Positions 35,300-48,290 of a stretch of 64,000 bases of DNA are shown one piece after another. Both the position numbers and the translations under genes were made by a program. The notes below the pieces were generated by a model. The model was not told the DNA's origin. It searched no databases and worked only from the letters and a program-made list of their open reading frames with translations. Every line of letters begins with the position of its first letter. The stretch's first letter is position 1. Source of the stretch: Maratus speciosus (taxonomy: Eukaryota; Arthropoda; Arachnida; Araneae; Salticidae); assembly GCA_963932465.1 (NCBI GenBank), contig OZ010794.1:446602502-446666501 (forward strand), given 5' to 3'.

Positions 35300-35665
35300 T
35301 TAAAAAGGGCTCTAACAATTTTGACTAAATTTTGCACCCAACCGTTTTCGGGCATGAAAAGGCCATTGGGCTGGGTCACATATTCGAGAAAATTCGATTA
35401 GTGGGTCATTATGGGTCAGAGCCAAATTAACTATATCTAAAAAACGGCTCAATCGATTTTAGCTAAATTTATCCAATCGTTTTCGGGTACGAAAAGACTA
35501 TTGGGCTAGGTCACATGCTCGAGAAATTTCCATTAGTGGGTCATTTTGGGGTCACTGCGGGTCAAGCTAATTTTATCTGAAAAACGGCTCTAACGATTTT
35601 CACTAAACTCTACATTCTACAGTTTTGGATTACGAGAAGACCATTGGGTTAAGTCGTTCGAAACT
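35300..35665. repeat. Three degenerate ~138-bp tandem repeats
   Basis: Units starting at about 35300, 35438 and 35577 share AAAAACGGCTCTAACGATTTT, then GTTTTCGGG, GAAAAGACCATTGGG and GGGTCA landmarks. The third unit is partial. No reading frame spans them. The origin is unknown. Confidence 0.7.
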
Positions 35666-36239
35666 ATCATGTATTGGAGAAAAATTGTGTGTTTTTTCGG
35701 ACCATAGACCTCCGAGCAGAACAAGTACTTTAATCTGTACTATCTTTTACTCTGGACTTATCATCATGGCGGAAACAGAATTTTTGTTAAGGTAGGAGAG
35801 GATGGTGAAAATGAGCTAAATTTGGCCATAAATGTTTAAAAATTCTTACTTTTTCAAAGACTGAGAGGGGCGGTCTTTCTCAGCAGCCCCTTCGTACCCT
35901 CGTGGCTAATCACATACTGAATAAATAACTGTGATGATTGCAAGATTTTTCCTTTTAATTCAGAACATAAAATTGGAAGTATTGAAATATGAGCATTTAT
36001 AAGCATTGCATATAACCGTAGACGCTTCAGAGACTAGAATGGCAAAAAAAGTTCAATTTAGACATAAATAAGTTAGGAGCTACAATGATCGCTGTAATAT
36101 GAACGGAAAAATACAGATTTTTTTAAAAAAGAGTTTTAAATTCCCGAGCTATGCCCTACTAACCGACTCGCCCCGCATGGCAAATGATAATAACCTTAAA
36201 TGCCCTAAAATCAAACGTTGAATGATTTTATATTTTTAA

Positions 36240-36600
36240 ACGAACGTTCTTCCAAACGAGCTAGAGATGGGAAGGGGGACGCAATGTCTTCAGCAGCATA
36301 TACACCGGACGTGCAACGCACTGTACGGTTTGTTTTGATTTTATATTTTTAAGCAAAAAAAAAAAATCCAAACCAGCCTAATATTGTCAGCAGCACTGTT
36401 TCCGGCAGGGTACAACCTCGAATTTGCATGATTTTTCATTTTTAGATGAAATTCCATCCAAACGAAGCTCGAATTGGAGGCCCCGCTGCCTTCTACCATA
36501 GCATACGCCGGAGGTGTTATCCACGCTCCGGTCTGATTTTTCAAGCAAACCTCGAACTTGAGTTTAATTTCTGGCATTTAGATATATAAAAGTTTCAATT
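36240..36600. repeat. Partly repeated, unclassified segment
   Basis: Two related blocks share a 'TTCCAAACGAGCT/ATCCAAACGAAGCTCG' core followed by AGAGATGG/ATTGGAGG, and each is followed by a short GC-richer stretch. It appears to be an old duplication within the hAT cargo. No coding sequence is supported. Confidence 0.35.
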
Positions 36601-37786
36601 CTGACCAAAAATTCTTGATAAAACATAAATAATATAAAATACGCAGCATCTCCTTACCTTTTTAAAACGCGAAACGATTATTCAAAGCACATATGTCTGA
36701 GACGGGACACGATACCTATTGAGAAAACTTGCACTGAGAGAAAAAATATTTCTGGCGAATCCTTGAAATGACTTCAAGATATTTTTGTTTTGAAATAGTA
36801 AATATTAATATTTTTTCACACCGGAGATATCGTTAGATTCGGAAAAATACCAAGAATGTATTAATAGGATTTTTTGAAAATGTAGAAAAACGGAAAAACT
36901 TGAAACGAGGCCAAATAAAAAGGTTTTTTGAAATAGTACCGAAAGATACCGTTGGAATCGGAAAGGTAAGACGATTTTTTTTCTTTCTATTATCTTTTTT
37001 TGTAACTCTACGGGGACCTGGCCATCGCAATTTCAAAATGCAGTAAAAATCGAACTCTAAGCTTTCGTTAGTGTGAAGAACAGCTTAATGTCTTTAGAAA
37101 TGCAAAGGCATAATTGCTTTGATGAAAGAAAGCTCGCTATTTTACGATTATCATTATGGCTTTTAATTATATTTCGGTTAATTATCAACAAATTAAAAAT
37201 CTGAGTTCTCAGGTGCATTTGGACCTGCCATCATCTATCCTTATCCAAACTTTCATACCTCTATGTGCGGTAGATTTTCTTAGCCATCGGCAACATATGC
37301 AGAGTAAAGACAAGCGTTTTTCTTTTATTAATATAGATATGACAAACAACTTTCTTTTATTAGTTATTGATGCAATTTTTTGTTATCGTATTGTATTGTA
37401 TTATTTTTCTCTGGTCTAATAAAATTTTACCGTTTAATGCAGGATTCTGATACAGACAGGTTTTATTTTCACTGGCTTAACCGTGTTTCGAATTTTATTT
37501 ACATAGCTGCCAACCTTCCTTATTTTTTCAAGTAATTTAAACATGTTTGGAACCAGAAACTTTTTTTAATAAATGAAATAAAATATGAATCCTGTAGAAA
37601 CAAGACACATTTTAAAAACTTTATTTGATCTGGAATAAAATTCCAGCAGGATGGTAACTATGCATTTACAGATACTCATAGATTTTTTTAATATAAAGTT
37701 TTACTTTCGAAGTGAGGGGAGGGGGGGGGTATAGGTGCCAACTGAAGTTCTGAACACAGGCGCTGGATACTGCTGGCGCGCCCCTG

Positions 37787-37880
37787 ATGTCGCCCCAGAC
37801 AAGGATTCCTTTGCCACCAAATCTGTTGAGTTATTTTACGTAGGAGGGATGATAGCGAGCTCCACATTCTCTTCAGATGA
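37787..37880 (-). pseudogene. Tc1 transposase, upstream fragment
   Basis: The minus strand encodes a degenerate 'FGGKGILVWGDI' stretch that runs straight into the 28849-29088 fragment once the hAT is removed. Tc1 transposases have 'GGxVMVWGGI' at this place. Further N-terminal sequence and the right Tc1 end were not found. Confidence 0.7.
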
Positions 37881-38086
37881 AGATACCCTGCATCTTAATT
37901 CACAATTAAAATCTTTTCCATATTGTTATGTTGCTATATTCTTTCTCCCATTGCAATATACCTCTGTGCCAAATTAAGTGGCAACACTGTGAATATTTCA
38001 CCAGTTTTCACAAATTTTATGTTTGTGATCTTAATTTTGGGCATGAGTGTATTATAATGATTTACTAATGCATACTAATGATTATG

Positions 38087-38339
38087 TAATTGAAGAGCTC
38101 GGATGATAAAGGTGGTATGTGACAAAAAAAATTGAGTTAATCATATAATTAAAGATAAACAATAGTCCTCTACCATCTGTTCAATTACTATTTAATAAAA
38201 ACCTAATGCTCACAGAGATTTTAATTGATAAGAAGGCATTTGACAATAAATGCAAATAAAGATTTGGAACTTTACAGCTCATTTTCTCAAAACAATGGTA
38301 GTGTCACTTACCATCTTTATTATCTGAGCTCTTCAATTA
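38087..38339. mobile_element. MITE with ~40-bp inverted ends
   Basis: The left end TAATTGAAGAGCTCGGATGA and the right end in complement TAATTGAAGAGCTCAGATAA continue through AAAG(G/A)TGGTA(T/A)GTGACA. The 253-bp body is non-coding. The superfamily was not determined. Confidence 0.75.
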
Positions 38340-38744
38340 TTAATTTTAGCAATGTTAGCAGTTTAATATTAAATGTCATTATTATTAATATTATTTTTTT
38401 AAGTATAGCTAATTATTTAAAGTTACATTTCTGGGTTATTATTCAGTTTTTATAGTGGGTGGTCAAAATCTGTCAGCCTATTCTATAATTTTATCATATC
38501 CAGCAGGTACCTTGGCAACAGTGATTGGAAGAAATTTTTCAAGATTTTCATTTGTCAGTGAAGACTTCTACTTATTAGCCCCTGATATGCTATTTCATTC
38601 AGCCAGCAATTAAAATGTCGTCTCTAAAAAATAAGGTTACATTATTTAAGCCATAAAACAAAGCAGATGTATCATTGTACAGTTAAATAAGGATAATTTC
38701 TACGGCAATTTTTTAAACTACTACTCGCACATTTTTAATTTTTA

Positions 38745-40060
38745 TACCGTCAAATAGGGGGAAAAAAGTACTTTTAAATCAATTTGTTTGTAGTTTTAAA
38801 CACTATTTCTTTAGAGTTGGTAACTGAAGTACTCCATTTCTGTAGAAAGTAAAGGAAAAATAGTAGATTATTACATCTTTTTGTTGCTATTTTCCCATAA
38901 CAACTGAAAAAAAAAATGCAATTAAAATTAGTGCTATTTTGAAAAATTATAAATGAATGATTTCTGATAAAACATGGTGTGAAGGCATTTGATTCGCCTT
39001 ACAATGGTGGTTTCGGGTTCGCTGATGAAAAGGAAAAACTCCAGTATTACGTACAGAAATAGATGTTTTTATTTAGATCTAAGCAACAGCACAATCATAA
39101 TGGAGAATATATTTGTATCCAGCTGTATATGTAAATACATGGAGAGGTGCTCCGTAACGTTAAAAAAAATACAAGCGGCCCTTTTTTGGGACCTTACAGC
39201 AAGCGAGAGAGAAAGCCAAGTGCTTACTTTCGCTCACTGATTCACATGACTTGGTGTAGCACATTATCGCCAATTTACAAAGGCTTTTGGTGATGGAATG
39301 AAGCGAGACAAAACACTGGCGGGAGGATTAACGGAATATAATATAGCACCCCTTCTAGCCATAATTCACCATGATGTAAAAGAACCCTTCTTTTTTCATG
39401 AGAAACAGCTACATAAAATCTGGATTTTGTTTATTTTAACACCAATGAATTAGCTTGCTTAACTGTAACTGTGAAATTTTAACGGATGTATGGGAAAATG
39501 CAGAGGAAATTACTTTTAGACAAAGAGCGTTAACAGACAGTAATTAATTTTGTGAGAATAGAATTTTGATAACTGGAAATTGAAATCATAAATCTGTGTA
39601 TTTGAACATATTGAATTAAGTTCATTGGGAAAGGAGAGGAAAAAAAAAACACCTGTAGATAGAACTACGTATTGTTTTAAGAAATGAATTAATTTAATGA
39701 TTTCACTTCCATAAAAGGGGGGGGGAGGGGAGAAAGAGCAATTTTTTAAAAGTAATAGAGTTATGTTTAAAGTAGATTTTGAGTAAAGGAGGGCTGGAAA
39801 CCTATATGTGCAGAGAAAACTGCCACACATGAAGCTATTATAAACTATATTTAATTTTAAGTATCTGTATAAATGTACACATATGAACCATTAGATAGAT
39901 TTTTTTTGTAGAGTTTCTTGAATGACGACATCGCTTTTTGCTGAATTTGTGTATTATTCTGCAATAGTGACGTCATGAATACTTTTCTGTAGATGTTGTT
40001 TAAAGACTGGAGAGTAAATGTGGAATTATATAAAATAAAAGCATGTGTTTTAAGTGTTAA
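38745..40060 (-). repeat. Dispersed repeat R1, inverted copy D with ~0.9-kb insertion
   Basis: Positions 38745-38975 and 39890-40060 match, in reverse order and orientation, two adjacent parts of R1 copy A. The interval 38977-39890 is absent from the other copies and is therefore probably an insertion. Its nature was not recognised. Confidence 0.5.
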
Positions 40061-40090
40061 AACTGAAATGTGTTTTGTATTATCTGTATT

Positions 40091-40093
<3 letters not shown>

Positions 40094-40140
<47 letters not shown>
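40094..40140. repeat. TA microsatellite
   Basis: Alternating TA with occasional TACATA interruptions. Confidence 0.9.
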
Positions 40141-40141
<1 letters not shown>

Positions 40142-40290
40142 TTAATCTAGGGGTGACACTAAATTCTGAAAAAGCAAAATTCTTATTTTCTAGTGTTTTT
40201 CTTTTCTATTTAACCAGACTGGGCCACAGCAACATGTGGCCGGGGAAAACTAGTTTTTTATTACTTTTAATCATTTAAATGCTATTTCAT

Positions 40291-41053
40291 CAGGGTTCAT
40301 ACTCTATTTGAATAACAAAATTCCCTGACTTTTCCAGGTTTTCCAGGCCATATTTCCTACAATTCCCTGACCAAAATTCACAACATTTTTAGAAATACGA
40401 ATTACAATTCAAGATCTTAATGATTAAACTTACATCTGAAAATTAAAATAACATATAAAATTGAAACTAAAATTCTATATCATTTGACATTCACAATATA
40501 TATATATATAAAACAAGTGAAACTAAAATACAGCTCAGATGAATTCAAAGTAACTTTTTATTTACATAACTGAATTTACACATATTAAATATTTAACTTT
40601 TTTTAGACTTCTACTATCATGTCATTTATTTGTGTTGTTTCAAAAGCAGTTTGTTGTGTAAAAGTTTCAATTTTTTGTCTTTTAACATTTTAACTTCAGC
40701 TACAGCATTCTTTTATCTGTTTTGTCTTGCTTCATAATTTTCCTTCTTTTTCTTATATTCATGATATCTCATCCTACCTTAACAAGGCTCAACATTTCTT
40801 TCACTTAAGTACCGACTATTTGGCGACAAATTTGTATAGCTAAAACATCTTTATGTTAAAAATGTGAATATAGCAAAAATTCTCCTTTTAAGGGAAAAAT
40901 CGGAACTGTTTTGCAGACACACCGTGAACTCTGGAGAATGTTGACACATGATAGTGCATTAAAAAAAAAAAAATCCCTGACTTTTCCAGGTTTTAGAAAA
41001 AAATTTTAATTTTCCCTGACAATTTCCTGTTTTCCAGTTGCATAGGAACCCTG
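40291..41053. mobile_element. Non-autonomous hAT with CAGGGTTC ends
   Basis: The left end CAGGGTTCATAC and the complement of the right end CAGGGTTCCTAT, followed inside by TCCCTGACTTTTCCAGG-type repeats near both termini, are typical of hAT elements. The flanking octamers are only partly alike (TATTTCAT versus TTCACATA). The 763-bp body is non-coding. Confidence 0.65.
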
Positions 41054-42355
41054 TTCACATACATACATTAAACAAAAGAGGCTCAAAATCTTTTTAGCAC
41101 AAGATTCTAAATTTGGAACAAATTCTACAGCTAAGTTCCAAAAATCTGTATAATATAAAATCCAAAAAATCTCTATTTACTTGTAGGGTCGCAAGAAATG
41201 AACTAGAGGGTCACACAGCAAGTACCACTGCACTAGAATATTCAAAATTCACTGACATTGGAGACTTTACAACTAAAATCATCTTTGCGTCATCACATTT
41301 TGAGCAAAGCATTTTTGGCTTCGCAGAAGACTGCATGTGATGAAAATTGATAAGGAGACATTAATTTGAAACAAAAATTAAAACAACACTAAAAATCATT
41401 TCATCTAAAAATTAAGGAACTGATAGTAATAACCCTTCTTTTTGACTTTATCCAAACATACAATACTCCAAATCTGTGTTGACTCCCATTCATTAAAGCA
41501 GAAACAGGTTGATCTCATTTCAATTTCCGTTGGTCAATTATATTTGATTCCTACTGAAGTGTTACAGGGTGTTCCAGACCAAGTTTGACAGACTACAAGA
41601 CAAACTTTGAGAGGCAATAGACCTAATTACAATAAACAATTGAGGCATTGTACATGTTAGGGGTAAGCTTACAATAGGTCAAAAAATTTATTTATTAAAC
41701 ATAATATGGAAGACTAATAGGTGCAATCTTTTATGAGACTCTAGGAGCTTGCCCTTATATTCAGAATGAAAGAAACTGATGATAATGATAAATGTGTTGT
41801 GTATATCTAAACTAAAATGTTATTCTCACATGCAAAAGCCTTTAATATTTAGCTTAACAAATTGTAAGTAATATTTACAATTTATAAAATGTTGTACGAA
41901 GCTATTATAAACACTAATTCAGTTTTTAGATTTAAAATTTGATTTCTAATAATCTAGCAACTTTTATTATTGTTTAAATTTTAAACTTTATAGTACAAAG
42001 CTTTTTTCTGCAAAGCTAATTCTGATTATTTTATTAATCTCTTCGGATATGGTACATATCTTTACATTTACTATTATAACTTCATTCATGTTTAGTAACA
42101 AAGTAAAAATAATGTTCATTTAAAGCTTTATACATTATTTCTGAAACTTATTTCAAATATGCATTCCATTCTTTAAATTCAAAAATAAAGGTTACTTGTA
42201 AAAACCAAAATTTATGACAAAAAAAGAAAAAAAATGCAAGAAAGTTATTGTTATGTCTGTTCAATCTTGTTATAATGTAACATTTTCTAAACGTCTTCAA
42301 TAATTCTTCTAAAACCTACTGTCAAATTGATAGTGAGTGTTTATTATTCTATATA

Positions 42356-42512
42356 TTGTAAAACTTCCATAATGGACACTCCTGAATAGCAGACACCTCT
42401 ATTTAGAGGATGTTTCTTCAATTCCCAACACCTATATATTTGTACATTTTTGCCTCTCAATAGCAGACAAATTCTATACTCCCAAGGTGTCTGTTATTCA
42501 GAGGTTTTACTG
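42356..42512. mobile_element. pogo/Tigger-type MITE
   Basis: Bounded by TA dinucleotides (42354-42355 and 42513-42514), with ends TTGTAAAACTTCC and, in complement, CAGTAAAACCTCT followed by a GGACAC/CAGACACC block. CAGTAAAACCTCT-like ends with TA duplication are known for pogo-clade elements. Length is 157 bp. Confidence 0.7.
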
Positions 42513-43150
42513 TATAATTCAAATCATATGCTATCAATAGTATTAATTTTTATCAGAAATAATTAAAATTAATTATTTTAAAAGAAATACTTTTTTTTTC
42601 ATAAGTATCATATAAAGTTCTTTTTAAAAAGGAACAAATTTAAGAGATGTCAGAACTTAGTGAAAAAATATTTTTCATCAAACACTGATCGTGTGATCAA
42701 AACTAAAGCATAATGCATAAGAAAGAGCAGTATTTTCATTAATATTCTTGAATAATAATTTACAAAAATGCTAAGAAAACAAGAGAATTTACAAAATAAA
42801 CATTATTTAGAGCTAATTACAAAAGATGCACAAGAAAGTTAACACAATATTATAATTATTTACCTTTTTTTATAATAAATCTTTCACTTTAGTTTTAACA
42901 CAGCATAAAACAAAATATATTTCTTTCTATTACCACTAAAATTTCTTTTATTAATTTTTAAACATCTTGTGCAGAGCAGGAAAAATAATCAGAACGATAG
43001 GCTAAATACAAGAGATTTATTTAACAATTTTTGGTACTCTGAAATTGCAAACTTGTAAATTGAATAAAAATCATTTTGTAAACTGCAACTTATTATTGCA
43101 ACTCATTAATGCAACAACAATAATAAGATATACTTACAAATTATTATTAA

Positions 43151-45661
43151 CCCTCTATTGCCCACTACAAGAAACTGCTATGGAAAAAATTATTTGTTTG
43201 TCTTATTTATGCTGTTGTGGGTCAAATAAAATAAAAATATTAAAAAAATTGAGATTTTGTTATATTTTAAAGAATTTCTGTATGGTATCATTTATGCTAC
43301 CATGGGCAGATTAGGATGAAAAATGAAGAATTTTATCACATTTAAAATTTATTTAATTTTTTGAAAAATCTGTTATTTTTACATGTGGTAGGCCTTAAAA
43401 CAGTTTCTTTCTTTGTTTATACATAGGAATACGTCAGATTTTCGACATCTTATTGAAGAAAATGTCCCTCTTGAATAAATATGGCATCTTTGGCTTTTTT
43501 GTTCATATGTAGGCCAATGATGCACGTCATCAGTTCTTGTTTGCTAAAAGTGAATAAAATATATACTTCCAATATTCAAATTTAAACTAAGATATACATA
43601 TTATGAACATATACATTTTAGCTGTAAAAATATTTTTCAGTATGTAAATTTTACCTTTGGTGGTTCCTCTTTTCGAGGTTTTTTCTTAGGCTGCTGAACT
43701 TTTGGACTCTCGAGAGATGGACTACCTAACTTCTTCTTACCAACAGTGAGTGATAAGGCTTGTAGATAATTCGTTCAAAAAAGAGCGAAGCCAAGAGTGT
43801 TTCATTTTGAGTTGGCTACAATGTCTCCGACAAAGATACCATGCATTCCCGTTTGCCATTGTGACTGTGTGCCAAAATATGCACAAGTACTACCTATTTG
43901 ATTTGAACGTGTACTTATATTTAAATGACATCATATCATTCAAGTCAGCCCCACCCATATTTGGATTGTACAGAGGAATGACTGCCGGGCAAGGTACTAG
44001 TACCTCTTTATTTGACATTTTACTCTCCTATTTACAAAAGCTAAATGATTAACTCCTACAGTGTTCGATAATAAAGTACAGCATCTGTTGTCGAACCATT
44101 TCACTGCTATAACATCAAAATTGTCTGTAAATGCTACCGAGTAGTCAATGGATCCTCTTCCTTCTTTCTCTCATTTCTTTCTCATTGCTTAATTTACACT
44201 TCAACAATCTGTTTTCTTACACAATCCCTATGAAGCCTATTCTTTTTTTCAACTGTTCTCTTACCAGGTTAATTCTGGAGAAGAAATTGTCTGCAAAAAT
44301 TGTAGTTTTCTCTGGGGCTTGCAGTGTGCTGCATAGTTGTAAAACAACATCTGCCCCTAATCCTAATTTCTAACCAGTTTGTTCCCCATAATGTCCTTTA
44401 GACTGTTCAGTATAGACGTCAAAATCGTAGCAAATACCGGATTGTCCACAACTAGAGCATAATTTCAATCAACATTTACTATGAGGCTTTTTTGTCATGT
44501 ATTGTTTCATGTGGACTCTCCCACGAAATGGGAGCATTATTTCATCAAACGAGTGTTTACATTCTTCTGGAATTGATAGCATGTTATTCCTCAACATATA
44601 TAACCACGGGTGCAATTTCCAACATTTATCAAGTTGCACAGTATAATCAACACTTAAATTATCAACAAAATCTATATAACTTATAATCTTTTCAAATCTG
44701 TTTCGAGACATGATTCTAGCAACTTGTTCATACCTTAATCCATCTTCCCAGTATCCTCTAATATGTGGTATTTGAACAACCCATTCGAATCTACATACCT
44801 AAAAATTGCTACATTTCATATTCTGTCAACATAATTGAATTCCCTGTTACTTGAACACTGTTCAAATTTGTTTCTGATACCAATAACTTGATCATATCGG
44901 GTGATATAAACATTTTTACATATAAACATCTCCAAATATTTTTAAAAAATGTAATGGAGATGGAAGAGGCTCTACTGGATCCGGAAAGTCGTCGTCATCG
45001 GCAAGAGTAAAAAGATTTGGTTCTTTTTTCTTCCATACGATTCTTTGATTAAGATTCTTATATACTTTCTTTAGAGTACTTTCGCCAATATTCAAAAATT
45101 TTCTATTTTTTCTTCATTTAAGTTATTCGCCTCTTCAGATCCTTCATCATCTGATCTTTCCTCACAGTCAACATCATGCCTTTCAGAGGGCAAATACTCA
45201 TCGTCACTATCACTTTCAGGTAATCCTGACAAGTCACTTTTCACAAACATGCATGGTAGCAGATTTGCTACCTTCATTTTAATTACTCATTTTACCATTA
45301 AAAAACAAACTTACATTGAACTATTTTGTGCAGAGAATAGCAGTAAGTCTTTTTATAACTATATATCGGGTGTAATTAGTTTTATCGCAATAAAATGTTT
45401 GAAAAAATTAGCAAAAACTGACCACTGTAAATGCCGTTTTACCATTTTTATCACACATGCTTCTTCAAACTAATTTTTTTCTAATTTACTGCTGTCATCT
45501 GCATTCAAATGCCATACCAAATATTACCTAAAGGTGCAGTTATTGCTATAATGACAGGGAATTGCTATAATGACTTAAAATACACATTATTTATGAAATT
45601 CCGTGCTAAAAATTAAAGCTAAACTTATGGTAGCAAATATGCTACCATGGGCAGTAGAAAG
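43151..45661 (-). mobile_element. piggyBac element, 2.5 kb
   Basis: TTAA flanks both sides (43147-43150 and 45662-45665). The termini read CCCTCTATTGCCCA and, in complement, CTTTCTACTGCCCA. A subterminal GCTACCATGGGCAG is present near both ends (about 43298 and 45640). The interior is a minus-strand piggyBac transposase pseudogene. This is the only element in the window with clear ends and a recognisable, almost full-length piggyBac gene. Confidence 0.88.
43637..45280 (-). pseudogene. piggyBac transposase pseudogene
   Basis: The N-terminus reads MKVANLLPCMFVKSDLSGL followed by an acidic stretch (DSDDEYLPSE, EERSDDEGSEE). The middle has MSRNRFEKIISYIDFVDN and CKHSFDEIMLPFRGRVHM (first catalytic D), then TIFADNFFSRINLV (second D) and AVKWFDNRC (third D, with the conserved W). 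The C-terminus is lysine-rich (KKKPRKE). All three catalytic aspartates can be seen, but stops and frameshifts between the blocks break the frame. Confidence 0.85.
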
Positions 45662-47094
45662 TTAAAGTGTTGTATAAAAACAAATTCCGCTATATGCTAG
45701 TTCAGAATTGAAATATGGGGACATTCATCTGAAAACCAGTTAAGCAGTCTTATTATCAATTCACTGGCTTCAGAATCTTTACAGAAAAAAGGCTTGACAT
45801 ATGCATTCCTAAACACATGCATAGTAAAACTTGATGCTAACATCCAGGATTTAAAATATAAACATTTAGATTTTTATGTAAAATCATTGCTTCCAAGGGA
45901 TTCCGATAAATCTGCCTCTTTTCAAACTCTAATCTTTGACCTTGATAAAATCCAATTGATCTAATACCATATTTACTCGCATAATTTGTAACCTTGTGTA
46001 TTTTACATGCTCTGTACTTTTGAAAGAAAATTTTGATAAAAAACAAAGATTCACATAATTTTTGCATCAAGATTATGAGATAATAAAACTGCATGTATCC
46101 CCATAGCTTTTTTTTTTTTTTTTAAATATACTGTTTGGCTGAGAAAAGAGAGACCTGGGAACCAGTCTTGGCTTGGCCCTGTTGCCAGGGTAACTAGTCA
46201 GTCACAAGCAACATGGGGAAAAAAAAATTTAACGTTTTCTTCGGGGGGACCCTCTTAAAAGTTGCCAATTAGTTAGAAAATGAAATTGGCAAAGTTTCAT
46301 CTCAAATAAATAATATTAACCCGTGCCTCATCGAGGTTGAATTATTGAAAATTTGCAATTTTTGGCAAAAAATTGTCGTTTTTCTTTCCTTACGTGAAAA
46401 ATATTTGTCTTAGAAACCTGATTCTTGTTTTATTTCATAGAAACTGTTGTTGCCTTGAACTTTTACTCTCATGAAAACTTATATTTAATGAACATTTAGT
46501 ATTTTTTAGGACATCTAGTGAACCATACCCTGAAACTCTGCATTATTGAAACATAGGTAAAAAATGACAAATTAAAAATTTTATTACTTTTGATAATTTT
46601 TTTGTATCATTTTTATTAATAGGCAAAAATAAGTGAACAATTTTTGTAACTTTAAAAATATTTCATGAATTATAATTGATTATTAATTATCTAGTTCTGT
46701 GTCTAGTAAGAAAGAGCTTCTCGATTTGTGTTGCAGTTGAACCTCTGAATTTCTCTTTTTATTACAAGGCTGTTTTTGTTATCTGTTATGGTTATCTATT
46801 TTGAGAATTGACGAAACATTCCGTAAAACCCCTCCCCCCTTGTGATATGATGGCAGAAATGTAAGATTTTTTAAATTGGCCACATGTCTCATCAAATCAT
46901 CGAAATTAAGCAGCTAAGTAATTGTTAAGTTTTATGTATTTTATTTTATAATATTCGCAATATGAACTGAACACCAGAGAAGCTGCTAGACTTAGAATAC
47001 ATCCACTAGCTAACCACCGACATCGACTCTGCAAATAACTGTTTCGTAAACAAAAAACTGAGCTCATCAAAAACAGATTTTAAAATTCCCGTTT

Positions 47095-47940
47095 AGAGAA
47101 AACTGTTGTTCACTGGGGTGGAAAACTGCTTCACCATTTTTTGAATAAAGAAAATGTAGAGTGGATAAAAGTTTTAATTAGTTGTGGGGATGAAGAACAG
47201 TTACTACGAGTTCCTCAACTTGAAAATCGTATCGGAATAATTCAGGCGAAAGCTGTATTTTCAGCAGTTTAAGAGTGGTAGGAAGTTGGTAAAATTCAGG
47301 CAATATTTTTTGATACAACTGCAGTAAACACAGGTCGCCTCAGAGTTAACCTGCATTTTTCTGTAGCAATTGTTAAAGGAAAAGTCTTCTGTATTTACCA
47401 TGCCGCCAGCATAATTTAGAAAGCTGTTCTTGATTGTAAAATGGACACAATCACTGCCCCTCAGCCAGATATTTATAAAAACCCAATTCTGATTGGGTGG
47501 TCTAAATTAAACCAGAGTAAGTATACAAATGTTACTGAAGATGAAATACTAGGTATAAATAGTTAATTCAGATTGAAATTTCAAATTTTCTTACAGAAAC
47601 TCTTAAAAATTAACAGCTCAGGGTTGATTATAAAGAGTTTATCCAACTTTGTTTAATTTTTATAGAACTCCTTCCTGCAAAAGACTTTTTTTCAAAGCAC
47701 CTGGTACTTTTAATCATGTCAGATGGAGGGAGGCACAGGCCATTCATTCTCTTAAAATATATTATTTCAGGGATCATCTTTCATTAACAAATTTAGAAAA
47801 AGAAGGTATCAGAGATCTTTTCTTATTTTTAATCAATATTTATGCAAAAGCATGCTTCAATACTTCCACTGCCACTTTAGCCCCCAATTCAAGACCTGCA
47901 AAAAATAAAATCACTTGTTCACTACAGAAAAATTGATAAA
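47095..47940 (+). pseudogene. Transposase-like pseudogene (HWGGKLL / FDTTAVNTG type)
   Basis: Plus-strand fragments VVHWGGKLLHHFLNKENVEW, LLRVPQLENRIGIIQAKAVF, IQAIFFDTTAVNTGRLRVNL and then TFNHVRWREAQAIHSLKIYY with FRDHLSLTNLEKEGI. The order 'HWDGKLL ... PKLxxGTGxxQAxAV ... FDTTxxNTG ... HHARWMAKAIYxLKI' is known to me from a common arthropod transposon protein whose superfamily I cannot name with certainty. In-frame stops and a missing middle part show decay. Confidence 0.7.
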
Positions 47941-48082
47941 TAGGTTACAGACAAAGTACTTGCTAAAATGACAAACCGCCTTTAGTATCTTAACTCGGAT
48001 CAAGTTGCATTTTCATTTTTAGATAATACTTTGGTAAAAAAAGTCAACATAAGCCACCTTATCTAAACCATTACCACTTCAA

Positions 48083-48290
48083 TCCTTTCCGGCGCAGTGT
48101 CCCATGCCGGGACCACCTAATTTTAATTCCAAACTTACAAACGGCACGAAGAATATTTTAATAAAATTTTGCTTTTACAATGAAAGGTTAAAGTAATGTG
48201 ATTTTAATTTCTAAAAATGTCGTTTGTAAATTCCGGGGTAGACAATCATTTCATCCTTTTACGAACAGAATTTTTCTGTGCCGGAAAGGG
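48083..48290. mobile_element. piggyBac-type MITE, family B, copy 2
   Basis: Second copy of 7684-7884. It has the intact right end GCCGGAAAGGG followed by TTAA (48291-48294). The left end has decayed to TCCTTTCCGGC next to TTCAA. The internal sequence TTTTAATTCCAAACTTACAA is shared with minor changes. Confidence 0.82.

Larger units (their letters stand above)
29089..37786. mobile_element. 8.7-kb composite hAT with CAGGGGCGCGCC ends
   Basis: The left end CAGGGGCGCGCC at 29089-29100 and its exact complement at 37775-37786 form a 12-bp inverted repeat. Flanking octamers ATGCCGCC (29081-29088) and ATGTCGCC (37787-37794) match at 7 of 8 positions. Deleting the interval rejoins the Tc1 transposase (a stretch ending VWGDI runs into MFGSHTPLHVF). 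The interior is almost entirely later insertions: GC-ended hAT copy 3 and, within it, the hAT at 29903-34599. No transposase of its own was recognised, so it is probably non-autonomous. Confidence 0.8.

Noticed and set aside
39516..39830. 104-codon minus-strand frame with a proline run
   Set aside because: The proline run comes from a G homopolymer, and the remainder is low-complexity AT-rich coding by chance.
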